DNA of 64,000 nucleotides from UBA10908 sp964608965 (GCA_964608965.1 CAZSPZ010000007.1:1-64000), one strand, 5' to 3'; shown: positions 8,784 through 18,364, counted from the first letter of the stretch. Notes: generated by a model not told the origin, from the sequence alone. Numbers and translations are program-made.

Positions 8784-11700
8784 ATGCCAAAAAGAAAAGA
8801 CATCAAAAAAATACTCGTCATAGGATCCGGCCCCATTGTCATCGGACAAGCCGCAGAATTTGACTACGCCGGAACGCAGGCATGTATTGCGCTGAAAGAA
8901 GAGGGTTACGAGGTTGTTTTGATCAATTCAAACCCTGCCACCATCATGACCGACACGAAGATGGCCGATAAAGTTTATATGGAACCGCTTACATTGGAGT
9001 ATGTCGCCAGAATCATTAGATTCGAACGTCCTGATGCCGTCGTACCCGGTTTAGGCGGCCAAACCGGACTGAACCTTTGTGTTCAACTGGCGCAAAAGGG
9101 CATTTTGGATGAATGCCAGGTTGAAGTGCTCGGAACGAGCGTGGATTCGATCATGAAGGCTGAAGACAGAGAGCTCTTTAAGAAAATGTGCATCGAAATC
9201 GGCGAGCCGATTATCGCTTCGGAAATAGTCCACTCCTTGCAGGAAGGACTGGATGCAGTGGGTCGCATCGGATATCCTGTCGTATTAAGACCGGCTTATA
9301 CATTGGGCGGCACAGGCGGCGGCTTTGCCAACAACGAAGAAGAATTTATTCCGATGATGGAGCACGCTATCAGCTTGTCTCCTGTCGGGCAGGTCCTTGT
9401 GGAAAAAAGTTTAAAAGGATATCAGGAAATAGAATTCGAAGTGATGAGGGATAAGACCGATAAAGCCATCGCCATCTGCGATATGGAAAATTTTGATCCC
9501 GTCGGAATTCATACGGGAGACAGCATCGTATTCGCTCCCTGCCAGACGTTGAACAAAGATCAGCTTTCCATGCTCCGCTTTTCTGCGCTTAAAATACTGA
9601 AGCACCTGAAGATCGAGGGTGGATGCAATATACAGTTCGCCTTGAAGCCCGATACCATGGAATATTTCCTGATAGAAATCAACCCCAGAGTCAGCAGATC
9701 TTCTGCTTTGGCCTCAAAAGCCACTGCCTATCCTATCGCAAGGGTTACAGCTAAAATAGCCGTAGGACTTACTTTGGATGAAATATCCGTCAGCGGGATA
9801 CCTGCTTCCATCGAACCCGCCATCGATTACAAAGTTGCGAAAGTGGCTCGATTCCCCTTTGACAAGTTTGCAGCCGCCTCCAATGAGCTTTCCACGCAGA
9901 TGAAAGCCACCGGAGAAGTGATGAGTTTAGGTCAATCTGTCGTGGAAATACTATTGAAAGCTGTAAGAGGCCTTGAAATCGGAGCAGACCACTTCGAAAT
10001 GAAAAAGTTTTCCGGCAATACAAAAGAAGAGCTGATTAAAATCATAACAACGCCCACCGACGAAAGGCTTTTCGCCCTGTGCGAAGCGCTCAGGAAGGGT
10101 GCGACTTGCGAGGAAATTGAAGACGCCACAAAAATTGTTCTGCCTTTTATCCGTATGTTGAAAGAGGTCGTGGATTTCGAAGCGGTCATTAAAAACAGCA
10201 ACGGAGATGCTCAGATTTTAAGAAAAGCCAAGGCTATGGGAATATCGGACAGTTATTTGGCCCGCACGTGGGGCATGAGCAAAGCGGAACTCTTTAAGCT
10301 GCGCGAGAAAAACAATATTCTTCCCATTTATAGAATCGTCGACAACGTTAAATACCAACAGGATTATGTTCCCTATTTTTATTCTTCTTACGAAGGAGAA
10401 AACGAGAGCATCATAACAGACAAGAAAAAGATATTAGTATTAGGCTCCGGACCTATCAGAATCGGTCAGGGTGTGGAATTTGACTATTCGACTGTCCATG
10501 CGGTTTGGGCAATCAAGGAATGCGGCTACGAGGCCATCATCATCAATAACAACCCGGAGACGGTATCTACGGACTACACCACCGCCGATAAACTTTACTT
10601 TGAGCCGCTTACGGTAGAAGATGTCATGAATGTCGTTCGCCTTGAAAAGCCGGACGGAGTCATTGTATCTTTGGGCGGTCAGACAGCCATTAATCTTGCC
10701 AAGGAACTGCACGACCTCGGCGTTAAAATTGTAGGCACCGGTGTGGAGGCCATTGACAAGGCGGAAAATCGCAACAGTTTTGAAGTGCTTATGCATAAGC
10801 TTGGAATTCCCGAACCCGAAGGATCAGCCGTTACAAATATCGAAGACGGAATCAAAGTGGCCAACAGAGTCGGTTACCCTGTCCTTGTGCGCCCTTCTTA
10901 TGTGCTGGGCGGAAGAGCGATGCAAATCGTTCGCAGCGATGAGGACTTGAAAGTATACCTTCAAACCGCTGTTATGGTGGACGAAGATCAGCCTGTGCTC
11001 GTGGATAAATATATTGCGGGAAAAGAGCTCGAGACCGACGCAATATGCGACGGAAAGGATGTCTTTATCCCGGGAATCATGGAACATGTAGAAGAGACGG
11101 GTGTTCATTCGGGAGATTCCATCAGCGTTTATCCCGCCTTTACCATCTCTCAAAAAGTGAAGCAGACAATCATAGAATACACGAATAAGCTGGGTCTTGG
11201 CATAGGCATTATAGGCTTGTTCAACATCCAGTTCATTGTGGATGAAAAAGACGATGTTTATGTGATCGAGGTCAATCCAAGATCGTCCAGAACGGTTCCC
11301 TTCCTTTCCAAAGCCACCGGAATTCCCATGGCAAACGTCGCTACGAAAGTGATGCTGGGTCAGTCATTAAAAGACTTGGGTTACGGTACTTTCATTCAGG
11401 AAGACAGACATCGCTGGTATGTAAAGGCTCCCACGTTCTCCTTCTCCAAAATGAGAGGACTGGATGCCTATCTTTCTCCGGAAATGAAATCCACGGGAGA
11501 AGCCATCGGTTACGATGTAAGCTTAAACAGAGCTCTTTTTAAAGCGCTGCAGGCCTCCGGTGTAAAAGTGGAAAATTACGGAACAATATTTGTGACACTT
11601 GCGGATAAGGACAAGCAGAAAGCCCTGCCTCTGATCAAGCGGTTTTATAACCTTGGATTTAACATCGAGGCGACGGAAGGCACTGCCAGCTTCTTAAAAC

Positions 11701-12038
11701 GCAACGGAATAAAGACAAGAGCAAAAAAGAAAATAAGCGATGGAAGCGACGATATTATTAAAAGCCTTACCAAGGGATACGTAACCTACGTGATCAATAC
11801 CCAGGACATCACGGCAGGAACGCACATGGACGGTTTTATGATCAGGCGTTATGCAGTGGAAAATAACATAGGAATCTTTACGAGCCTTTCAACGGTCAAT
11901 GTACTTTTGAATGTTTTGGAGGAAATGACCATTCCCGTATCTACAATAGATGCNNNNNNNNNNGAAAGTTCTCTGTTTTATATTCTAAAAGAGGGGACAA
12001 TAGATGCGGATGCACCGACAAGGAGGGTACAATCATGA
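8784..12038 (+). CDS. carB: Carbamoyl phosphate synthase large subunit (interrupted by assembly gap)
   Basis: The large ATP-grasp chain makes carbamoyl phosphate from glutamine-derived ammonia, bicarbonate and two ATP. The two homologous halves each start with a nucleotide loop, ILVIGSGPIVIGQAAEFDY near residue 8 and ILVLGSGPIRIGQGVEFDY near residue 550. A C-terminal MGS-like domain follows. The frame is open from a GTG at 8754, but AGAGGAGAAAA before the ATG at 8784 marks the start. Ten Ns lie 25 codons before the stop, so the last residues are uncertain. The stop overlaps the pyrF start. No carA precedes it, so the glutaminase chain must be encoded elsewhere. Confidence 0.93.
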   Translation: MPKRKDIKKILVIGSGPIVIGQAAEFDYAGTQACIALKEEGYEVVLINSNPATIMTDTKMADKVYMEPLTLEYVARIIRFERPDAVVPGLGGQTGLNLCVQLAQKGILDECQVEVLGTSVDSIMKAEDRELFKKMCIEIGEPIIASEIVHSLQEGLDAVGRIGYPVVLRPAYTLGGTGGGFANNEEEFIPMMEHAISLSPVGQVLVEKSLKGYQEIEFEVMRDKTDKAIAICDMENFDPVGIHTGDSIVFAPCQTLNKDQLSMLRFSALKILKHLKIEGGCNIQFALKPDTMEYFLIEINPRVSRSSALASKATAYPIARVTAKIAVGLTLDEISVSGIPASIEPAIDYKVAKVARFPFDKFAAASNELSTQMKATGEVMSLGQSVVEILLKAVRGLEIGADHFEMKKFSGNTKEELIKIITTPTDERLFALCEALRKGATCEEIEDATKIVLPFIRMLKEVVDFEAVIKNSNGDAQILRKAKAMGISDSYLARTWGMSKAELFKLREKNNILPIYRIVDNVKYQQDYVPYFYSSYEGENESIITDKKKILVLGSGPIRIGQGVEFDYSTVHAVWAIKECGYEAIIINNNPETVSTDYTTADKLYFEPLTVEDVMNVVRLEKPDGVIVSLGGQTAINLAKELHDLGVKIVGTGVEAIDKAENRNSFEVLMHKLGIPEPEGSAVTNIEDGIKVANRVGYPVLVRPSYVLGGRAMQIVRSDEDLKVYLQTAVMVDEDQPVLVDKYIAGKELETDAICDGKDVFIPGIMEHVEETGVHSGDSISVYPAFTISQKVKQTIIEYTNKLGLGIGIIGLFNIQFIVDEKDDVYVIEVNPRSSRTVPFLSKATGIPMANVATKVMLGQSLKDLGYGTFIQEDRHRWYVKAPTFSFSKMRGLDAYLSPEMKSTGEAIGYDVSLNRALFKALQASGVKVENYGTIFVTLADKDKQKALPLIKRFYNLGFNIEATEGTASFLKRNGIKTRAKKKISDGSDDIIKSLTKGYVTYVINTQDITAGTHMDGFMIRRYAVENNIGIFTSLSTVNVLLNVLEEMTIPVSTIDXXXXESSLFYILKEGTIDADAPTRRVQS
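11954..11963. other. Assembly gap (10 Ns) inside carB
   Basis: Ten ambiguous bases interrupt carB. ACAATAGATGC occurs immediately left of the gap (11943-11953) and again at about 11999-12009. Joining the two copies directly would give a C-terminus of normal length, so the 45 bases between may be an assembly artefact or a real short tandem duplication. Confidence 0.95.
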
Positions 12039-12733
12039 GAGATGTCATTATAGCCCTGGATTTTAAAGACGGGAAAACCGCATTGGATTTTCTTGACGGG
12101 TTCGCAGGCGTAAAACCTTTTGTAAAAGTAGGAATGGAACTCTTTTATGCGGAAGGGCCGGCCATTGTAAAAGAAATAAAAAAAAGAGGGCATAAAATAT
12201 TTCTGGATTTGAAGCTTCACGATATTCCCAATACGGTGAAGGGCGGAATGAGGAGCATTTCAGGCCTGGGTGTTGATTTGATCAATTTACACGCTTCGGG
12301 TGGGACTGCCATGATGAAAGCTGCTTTAGAGGGAACTTTCCGGGCCGATGGCTCCAGGCCTCTTGTGGTAGCCGTCACACAATTGACAAGCACGAGTCAG
12401 AATATTCTTCGCGAAGAGCTGTTGATTCATACGAGTATGGACGAAACTATTCTTCATTATGCAAAGAATGCCAAGGAGGCAGGCTTGGACGGAATCGTGT
12501 GCTCTCCTTTAGAAGCAAGTCTCATAAAAAAAGAATTGGGAAGCGGCTTTATAACGGTAACGCCGGGAATTCGATTCGAGGGAAGCGATGCGGAGGATCA
12601 GGTAAGGGTAACCACACCTTCCGATGCAGGAAAAACTGGCACGGATTACATCGTGGTAGGTAGGCCTATTACACAGGCATTGGATCCGGTACAGGCTTAC
12701 AGCCGCTGCCTGAAAGAATTTACGGAGGCCTAA
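12035..12733 (+). CDS. pyrF: Orotidine 5'-phosphate decarboxylase
   Basis: The last step of UMP synthesis: decarboxylation of OMP. The signature FLDLKLHDIPNTVKGG (about residues 54-69) contains the catalytic Asp-Lys-x-x-Asp array, and TPGIRFEGS near residue 173 is the phosphate-loop region. The 232 residues are standard for the TIM-barrel type I enzyme. AAGGAGGG precedes the ATG, which overlaps the carB stop. The stop is directly followed by the pyrE ATG. Confidence 0.95.
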   Translation: MRDVIIALDFKDGKTALDFLDGFAGVKPFVKVGMELFYAEGPAIVKEIKKRGHKIFLDLKLHDIPNTVKGGMRSISGLGVDLINLHASGGTAMMKAALEGTFRADGSRPLVVAVTQLTSTSQNILREELLIHTSMDETILHYAKNAKEAGLDGIVCSPLEASLIKKELGSGFITVTPGIRFEGSDAEDQVRVTTPSDAGKTGTDYIVVGRPITQALDPVQAYSRCLKEFTEA

Positions 12734-13375
12734 ATGGAAAGCGCGGAAAGAAAGATAGCAGAACACCTCTTATCAATCGGGGCAGTTTTCTTAAGGCCCG
12801 ATGATCCATTTACCTGGGCTTCAGGTATAAAGAGTCCGATATATTGCGATAACCGCTTGACCTTGTCTTACCCGGAGGTTCGGGCGGACGTGGAACGCGG
12901 CTTGGCGGATTTGATTTTAAAAAATTATCCGGGATGCAAAGCAGTCTTTGGCACATCCACTGCGGGCATCGCTCATGCGGCATTGGTTGCGGAGATTCTG
13001 AAATTGCCCATGGGTTACGTTCGAAGCGGCTCCAAAGACCATGGCCGCGCAAATCAAATCGAGGGCAAGTTCGAAGAGGGTCAAAAGGTTGTCGTTGTCG
13101 AAGACTTGATCTCCACAGCCGGCAGTTGCGTGGATGTCGCAAATGTGCTCAGAGACGCAGGGTGCGAAGTTTTGGGGATTGTTTCAATATTTTCTTACAA
13201 CATGGAAAAGGGAAAAGAAAGGCTTTTAGATGCTGATCTTAAGAATGTATCGCTTTCAAACCTGGATTCTCTGGTGGAAGTCGCCGCAGAAAAAGGTTAC
13301 ATCAAAGAAAGAGACATTCATCGCATTTTGACCTTTCGCGCAAATCCGCAGGATAGTGCCTGGCAAAACATATAG
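12734..13375 (+). CDS. pyrE: Orotate phosphoribosyltransferase
   Basis: It transfers phosphoribosyl from PRPP to orotate. The PRPP-binding motif VVVVEDLISTAGS lies near residue 116, and an N-terminal orotate-binding segment (FTWASGIKSPIYCDNR) near residue 31 is conserved. The length of 213 residues is normal. It is the last gene of the pyr operon and abuts pyrF with no gap. No clear intrinsic terminator follows before the T-box promoter. Confidence 0.95.
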   Translation: MESAERKIAEHLLSIGAVFLRPDDPFTWASGIKSPIYCDNRLTLSYPEVRADVERGLADLILKNYPGCKAVFGTSTAGIAHAALVAEILKLPMGYVRSGSKDHGRANQIEGKFEEGQKVVVVEDLISTAGSCVDVANVLRDAGCEVLGIVSIFSYNMEKGKERLLDADLKNVSLSNLDSLVEVAAEKGYIKERDIHRILTFRANPQDSAWQNI

Positions 13376-13401
13376 AAATCGGTTTTTTATAGTCGGCCAT
13401 G

Positions 13402-13430
13402 TTGACAATAGGAACCGACTGTGCTATAAA
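13402..13430 (+). promoter_or_regulatory. Sigma-A promoter of the T-box/trpB2 unit
   Basis: TTGACA (13402-13407) and TATAAA (13425-13430) are spaced by 17 bases. The predicted start is near 13437. Confidence 0.75.
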
Positions 13431-13436
13431 AGTATA

Positions 13437-13720
13437 AACTGTTGACCGGAAGTAAGTAAGCAGTGTTGGTTTGTTCCAGAGAATCGCGGCAGGTGGAAGC
13501 GCGGTACGGACGACATTGTTGAATGGATCCGGGAGGGCAACCCGAACGACCGAAAGGTTCATTAGGCGCGACGGAAATGGATTTCCGTTATCAAAATCCG
13601 GCGCATAACAGTGCGCACAGAGAGGACGCCTTTGGCGTCAAGCCGGGTGGTACCGCAGGAGTGTAAGCTCTTGTCCCTGCAGAGTATTTTGCAGAGGCAA
13701 GAGCATTTTTATTTGGATTC
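13437..13720 (+). ncRNA. T-box leader, tryptophan-type specifier
   Basis: The 388 bases between pyrE and trpB2 hold a T-box riboswitch. Visible elements are the AGAGAA/GGTGGAAG apical signals of stem I (13479-13499), the specifier-loop pattern GAA-TGG-A at 13521-13527, the T-box core GGGTGGTACCGC at 13645-13656, and a terminator in which GCTCTTG pairs with CAAGAGC, ending in TTTTTATTT near 13713. TGG is the tryptophan codon, matching the tryptophan synthase gene that follows. The core reads UGGU, which would pair with A73, or with G73 of tRNA-Trp by wobble. Uncharged tRNA-Trp should stabilise antitermination. Confidence 0.88.
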
Positions 13721-13763
13721 AAGCCTCTTTGCACGCAGTCACTTATGAAAGGAGAACACCATC

Positions 13764-15134
13764 ATGAGTACCAACAACATTCCCTACAAAATTTATCTTA
13801 CCGAAGAAGAGATGCCCAAAGCGTGGCTGAATTTGCGTGCGCTCATGGAAAAAAAGCCGGATCCCATGCTCCATCCCGGAACAAGAAAGCCGGTTACCGC
13901 AGAGGATTTACGTCCGGTGTTTTGTGACGAAGCCATTTCGCAAGAATTAAATACGACAGATGAACATATCGAAATTCCCCAGGCGGTTTTAGATTTTTAC
14001 AAAATGTACCGTCCTTCGCCGCTGGTGCGGGCGTACAATTTAGAAAAGTATTTGGATACACCGGCCGAAATTTATTATAAATTCGAGGGAACGAACACCT
14101 CCGGCAGCCACAAACTCAATTCGGCCGTACCTCAGGTATATTATGCAAAACAACAAGGACTGACTTCTTTGACGACCGAAACCGGCGCAGGTCAGTGGGG
14201 AACAGCCCTTTCCATGGCTTGCGGATTTTTCGGCATGGAGTTGATCGTTTATATGGTAAAGGTTTCCTCCGAACAAAAACCCTATCGTAAAGCTGTGATG
14301 CAAACATACGGCGCCACAGTCATCCCTTCGCCCTCGGAAACCACAGCGATCGGAAGAAAAATACTGCAGGAAAATCCCGGTACCGGCGGCAGTCTTGGCT
14401 GCGCTATTTCCGAAGCCGTGGAAATTGCCGTAACAACCCCGAATTGCCGCTATGCTTTAGGAAGCGTTCTTGATCATGTTCTTCTGCATCAAAGCGTTAT
14501 CGGTCTGGAAAGTAAAATTGCGCTGGACAAGTATGATATTAAACCTGATATGGTCATCGGATGTGTCGGCGGCGGTTCAAATTTCGGAGGCCTGATCGCT
14601 CCGTTCATGGCGGACAAAATTAAAAATAAAAACAACATCGAATTTATAGCGGTGGAACCTGCGAGCTGTCCCACACTTACCAGAGGGAAATACGCCTACG
14701 ATTTTGGCGACACAGGAATGACAACCCCGCTGATTAAGATGTACACGCTGGGGAATGGATTCATCCCTTCTTCCAACCACGCCGGCGGCCTTCGGTATCA
14801 CGGAATGAGCGCGATTGTATCCAAACTTTATCATGACGGATATATCAAAGCCAGGAGTTACGAGCAAACGAAAGTCTTTGATGCTGCGGTTAATTTTGCG
14901 CGTATCGAGGGATATCTTCCCGCACCCGAAAGCAGCCATGCGATTCGGGCCGCCATAGATGAAGCGCTTCAATGCAAAGAAACCGGGGAGAAAAAAGTAA
15001 TTTTGTTTGGTTTGACCGGAACCGGTTATTTTGACCTTTCCGCCTATCAATCCTATAACGATGGTACGATGAGCGATTATATTCCTTCGGACGAAGACCT
15101 TCAAAAGGGATTTGACAGCATTCCAAAACTATAA
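13764..15134 (+). CDS. trpB2: Tryptophan synthase beta-like protein TrpB2
   Basis: This PLP enzyme condenses indole with serine to form tryptophan. The 456 residues, longer than TrpB1 (about 400), and the N-terminal extension before the RPSPLVRAYNLEKYL stretch mark the TrpB2 group. The PLP lysine is in GSHKLNSA near residue 113, and the phosphate cup is CVGGGSNFGG near residue 260. No trpA or other trp gene is nearby, so a role in indole salvage rather than channelled synthesis is plausible (inference). A GAAAGGAGA site precedes the ATG. Regulated by the upstream T-box. Confidence 0.9.
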   Translation: MSTNNIPYKIYLTEEEMPKAWLNLRALMEKKPDPMLHPGTRKPVTAEDLRPVFCDEAISQELNTTDEHIEIPQAVLDFYKMYRPSPLVRAYNLEKYLDTPAEIYYKFEGTNTSGSHKLNSAVPQVYYAKQQGLTSLTTETGAGQWGTALSMACGFFGMELIVYMVKVSSEQKPYRKAVMQTYGATVIPSPSETTAIGRKILQENPGTGGSLGCAISEAVEIAVTTPNCRYALGSVLDHVLLHQSVIGLESKIALDKYDIKPDMVIGCVGGGSNFGGLIAPFMADKIKNKNNIEFIAVEPASCPTLTRGKYAYDFGDTGMTTPLIKMYTLGNGFIPSSNHAGGLRYHGMSAIVSKLYHDGYIKARSYEQTKVFDAAVNFARIEGYLPAPESSHAIRAAIDEALQCKETGEKKVILFGLTGTGYFDLSAYQSYNDGTMSDYIPSDEDLQKGFDSIPKL

Positions 15135-15166
15135 AAAAGAAAACACTACCCATCAACGCACAACAC

Positions 15167-15197
15167 CCCAAGTGACGGATACCACCTGTCATTTGGG
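15167..15197. terminator. Hairpin between convergent trpB2 and dehydrogenase
   Basis: CCCAAGTGAC (15167-15176) pairs with GTCATTTGGG (15188-15197), including one G-U pair, between two convergent genes. There is no strong T-run on either side, so termination is plausible but not certain. Confidence 0.4.
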
Positions 15198-15246
15198 ATG
15201 TATTTCATAAGAACGCGCTTTTTCTGGTATGTTGTCCTATTTTGAC

Positions 15247-16209
15247 CTATAACTTGCGATACCCTGTTTCCGGATCGACAACATTAGCCAGAGGTTGATT
15301 GCTCATATAATTTTCCAGATTGCGTGCGGAAAGCGCTATGATTTTTTCGAAGGCATCCTGTTGTTCGTCCAATCCTGCGACATGGGGCGTTAAAAGAAGG
15401 TTTTTGCATTCCCAAAGCGGGTGGTTTTCCGGAAGCGGCTCCGGTACGGTAACGTCTATCACTGCGCCTCCCAAATGGCCGCTGTTCAGCGCATGGACCA
15501 ATGCGTCCTGATCCACGGCAGATCCGCGTCCGACGTTGATAAAGAATGCTCCTTTTTTCATTTGGGCAAACGTCAGCGCGTTGAAAACTTTCGTCGTGGC
15601 CGGTGAATTCGGCAAACAGGAGGCGACGATGTCTGCGCCCGGCAAAAGATCCGATAGCTCTGTCATCGTGTGCGTGGAATTCACATAGGATTCGCCCGGC
15701 GTATTCGTTCGGCGTATCGCCGTTACATTGCTGCCAAGGTCGTGCATGCGGCGTGCAAAGTTGCTGCCGATATCGCCTAATCCAACCACAAGTGTGTCAG
15801 ATCCGCTGATTGTTTTTGCCAGGGGACCGTCACGCCAAATATGATTGTTTTGTTGATCGCGGTAGAGGTGAAACCCAAGGCTAAGCAGCAGAACAGCGCC
15901 TATCATATATTCTGATATAATCAATCCGTAAGATCCTGAAGCATTCGTGAGCAGGGCATTGCCGTTTTTAAAAACAGGTAAGGCCGCATATTTATCCGAG
16001 CCCGCTGAATCCAGCTGCAGCCACCTTATATTGGTGCTGTTCTCGACGATTTTATCGTTCACATTACCTATGATGATATTCGCTTTCATCACATCTTCTG
16101 CGGGAACGGTTTTCTGTTCTCTGTAAATAAATTCGGCTCCGGGCGCCTTGCTTTCCAATAATTTCTTTTGCTCCGGCTGAACCGGGAGGACGACTAATAT
16201 TTTAAGCAT
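15247..16209 (-). CDS. D-2-hydroxyacid dehydrogenase family protein
   Basis: The 320-residue NAD-dependent dehydrogenase has the Rossmann motif VVGLGDIGSNFARRM near residue 140, the Arg of NVGRGSAVDQ near residue 226, the Glu of TVPEPLPENHPLW near residue 253 and the His of LLTPHVAG near residue 273, the full catalytic Arg-Glu-His set. Substrate cannot be told from sequence; hydroxypyruvate, glyoxylate or 2-oxo acids are candidates. The frame is open from 16239, but AAGGAGA correctly spaces the ATG at 16209. It stands alone on the minus strand. Confidence 0.85.
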   Translation of the reverse strand: MLKILVVLPVQPEQKKLLESKAPGAEFIYREQKTVPAEDVMKANIIIGNVNDKIVENSTNIRWLQLDSAGSDKYAALPVFKNGNALLTNASGSYGLIISEYMIGAVLLLSLGFHLYRDQQNNHIWRDGPLAKTISGSDTLVVGLGDIGSNFARRMHDLGSNVTAIRRTNTPGESYVNSTHTMTELSDLLPGADIVASCLPNSPATTKVFNALTFAQMKKGAFFINVGRGSAVDQDALVHALNSGHLGGAVIDVTVPEPLPENHPLWECKNLLLTPHVAGLDEQQDAFEKIIALSARNLENYMSNQPLANVVDPETGYRKL

Positions 16210-16328
16210 ACGAATTCTCCTTATTCTTTGATAATTCATTTATAACATAAAAGGAGCAAAAATATCACCAAATGGGGAGGAAATATGTTAAAATATGTTC
16301 ACTTCGCTATAGAAAGGAAGAAAAAAGT

Positions 16329-17576
16329 ATGACAAAAGGCAAACTGATAAGGAAAAGCGTTGCCACAATGATCGTGGTTGCCGTGCTTCTCCTTTCCTGC
16401 ATACCCATCGTTGCAAAAGAGGAAGTGGACTTGTCGTTCCTCAAAAAAGATATATATTTAAACGGTGTTTTAGTGAACAATTACGAGTTGACATATCCGG
16501 TCGTCATCAGGGAAGGCGAAACGTATTTGCCATTGACTGCCGACATGGGCAAAGCTTTAGGGTTTCAGGTTTTAATGAATCAGGATCAACGACTTATTCA
16601 ACTTCTTAAAACCGAGCCAAGTTATGGTGCCGTTAAGAATGGCGAGCTGGCATGTAATCTTCAGAATCAAGAAGGGCTGATCATGTATAATTATGTGATG
16701 GCTGCTGTCAGAGAGTTTGACAGCGAAGATGCGGCAGCTCTTTCTCAAAAATGGAAGCAGACGATCAATCCTGTCGTATGGTCGCTGAACGGGCTGATCA
16801 ATGCTGTCACAAACGCCACGGTAGAATCGACCGAGGGCGCAGAGGTTTTTCTGCTCGGGGAAGATGAAATTCTTCTTGTCGGAGAAGTCCTCTATGCGCC
16901 GCTTTCCGCTTTTCGGAACAGCGAACTGTTCGGGTGGGACGCTTACTACGATGATTTGACGGGGCTTTATATCAGCACCGACTCCAATGTGCCGGCTCAA
17001 AGCTATTACAGCGAAAACAATGCCTCTTATATAGAGGGGCGTGCTTCTTACATACGCAGCATTCGACCGGAATTAAGCATTTCGGATTCTTATTATTACG
17101 AATACATATTTCGGCACGAAGCGGATGTGTACCAGACGGACCAAGAGCTTCTGATGGCGTTATCCAGGACGGAATGTTCTTTTCAGACACATATCACATC
17201 TGCCTCCGGCGCCGTCGGCATGATGCAGATTATGCCTCAAACGGCTATCGCTTATCAAATAACAGCACTGCAATTGGAAGATCCGCACATCAATGTAGAG
17301 TTCGGTACCCGATATATCAGGGACAGAATTTGGATATTCGACGGAGATTTGATAAAAGCTTTCGCCGCTTATAATCAAGGGATTAAGACGGTAAGTGCAG
17401 GCGTGTACAAAACCGGCTTTGCGGAAAAATGCATAAAAAACCAAGGTGTTATAGACGCATGGATTACGAAGGGAGGGTATAGCAATACCTTCCAGACAAG
17501 CTCGGTATCCGATGCGCCTAAAGTAGCTGCCCCGGAATTGGGGAGCAAAGTTTTCGATCCCCAAGTTTACAGATAA
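16329..17576 (+). CDS. Exported lytic transglycosylase (SLT domain)
   Basis: The protein is 415 residues from the ATG at 16329, which follows GAAAGGAAG. Residues about 1-30 form a signal peptide with a basic start and a hydrophobic core ending near VAK. The middle region (about 30-240) contains a segment resembling the copper-amine-oxidase N-terminal-like fold common in clostridial exported proteins (LNGVLVNNYELTYPVVIREGETYLPL shows this in part). The C-terminal SLT domain has the catalytic Glu in ALSRTECSF near 280 and GAVGMMQIMP near 295. It cuts peptidoglycan outside the membrane. The neighbours scpA-scpB suggest a cell-cycle context, not a specific link. Confidence 0.82.
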   Translation: MTKGKLIRKSVATMIVVAVLLLSCIPIVAKEEVDLSFLKKDIYLNGVLVNNYELTYPVVIREGETYLPLTADMGKALGFQVLMNQDQRLIQLLKTEPSYGAVKNGELACNLQNQEGLIMYNYVMAAVREFDSEDAAALSQKWKQTINPVVWSLNGLINAVTNATVESTEGAEVFLLGEDEILLVGEVLYAPLSAFRNSELFGWDAYYDDLTGLYISTDSNVPAQSYYSENNASYIEGRASYIRSIRPELSISDSYYYEYIFRHEADVYQTDQELLMALSRTECSFQTHITSASGAVGMMQIMPQTAIAYQITALQLEDPHINVEFGTRYIRDRIWIFDGDLIKAFAAYNQGIKTVSAGVYKTGFAEKCIKNQGVIDAWITKGGYSNTFQTSSVSDAPKVAAPELGSKVFDPQVYR

Positions 17577-17595
17577 GAAAAAATTCGAGGTGGCT

Positions 17596-18345
17596 ATGGC
17601 CTACAAAGTAAAATTGGATGTCTTCGAAGGCCCTTTCGATTTGCTGGTCTATCTGATAGAACATGCACGCATGAGCATATATGACATTCGCGTTTCAGAG
17701 ATAACAACGCAATATTTATCGTATATCGACGCATTCAAAAAGCAGGATGTTTCTGTCGCGCAGGAATTTATGGTACTGGCCGCCGAATTGATTGAACTCA
17801 AATCAAAACTGCTCCTTCCCGGCTCTGTGCAGGAAACGCTTCCCGAAGGGGAGGACGACCCTCGAAGCGGCCTGGTCGCGCAACTTATAGAATATAAGCG
17901 CTTTAAAGATATGGCGGAGTTTTTTGCCGAACAGGAAGAAGTGAATTCGCATATTCACAGAAAGCCGCAGGAAGACCTTTCCGTCTATATCGGACAGCCC
18001 GACGAATTTTTACGAACCGATATGAATCAGTTTGTAAAAGCATTCAGAGCCTTTCTCTTTAAAAAGCAGAAATTAGAAGAAATAAAGAAAAATTATCAGC
18101 AGGTCGAAAGACAGCGTATGAGCATAGAAAACAGGATCGATCAAATCAGAGGGTTTTTTCTAAAGAAGTCGAAAGTTAAGTTTTCGGAGCTTGTGAGCAC
18201 GGATGGCCGCCCATACAATCTGGTTTTAACTTTCATCTCTCTTTTAGAACTTGTCAAACAGTCGACCATCACCGCAAAGCAGAAGCAACGCTTTGGGGAT
18301 ATCGAGATGACATTGAAAAAAAACGACGCAAACGCAGACATATAG
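17596..18345 (+). CDS. scpA: Segregation and condensation protein ScpA
   Basis: The kleisin subunit of the SMC-ScpAB complex. The N-terminal motif FEGPFDLLVYLIEHARMSIYDI (residues about 11-30) is diagnostic, with a winged-helix C-terminal end (about 180-240). The ATG at 17596 has GAGGTGG a few bases upstream; a GTG at 17590 is in frame but overlaps that site. The length of 249 residues is normal. It precedes scpB by 19 bases, the usual pairing. Confidence 0.93.
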   Translation: MAYKVKLDVFEGPFDLLVYLIEHARMSIYDIRVSEITTQYLSYIDAFKKQDVSVAQEFMVLAAELIELKSKLLLPGSVQETLPEGEDDPRSGLVAQLIEYKRFKDMAEFFAEQEEVNSHIHRKPQEDLSVYIGQPDEFLRTDMNQFVKAFRAFLFKKQKLEEIKKNYQQVERQRMSIENRIDQIRGFFLKKSKVKFSELVSTDGRPYNLVLTFISLLELVKQSTITAKQKQRFGDIEMTLKKNDANADI

Positions 18346-18364
18346 GAGATACGGAGGAATAGAC

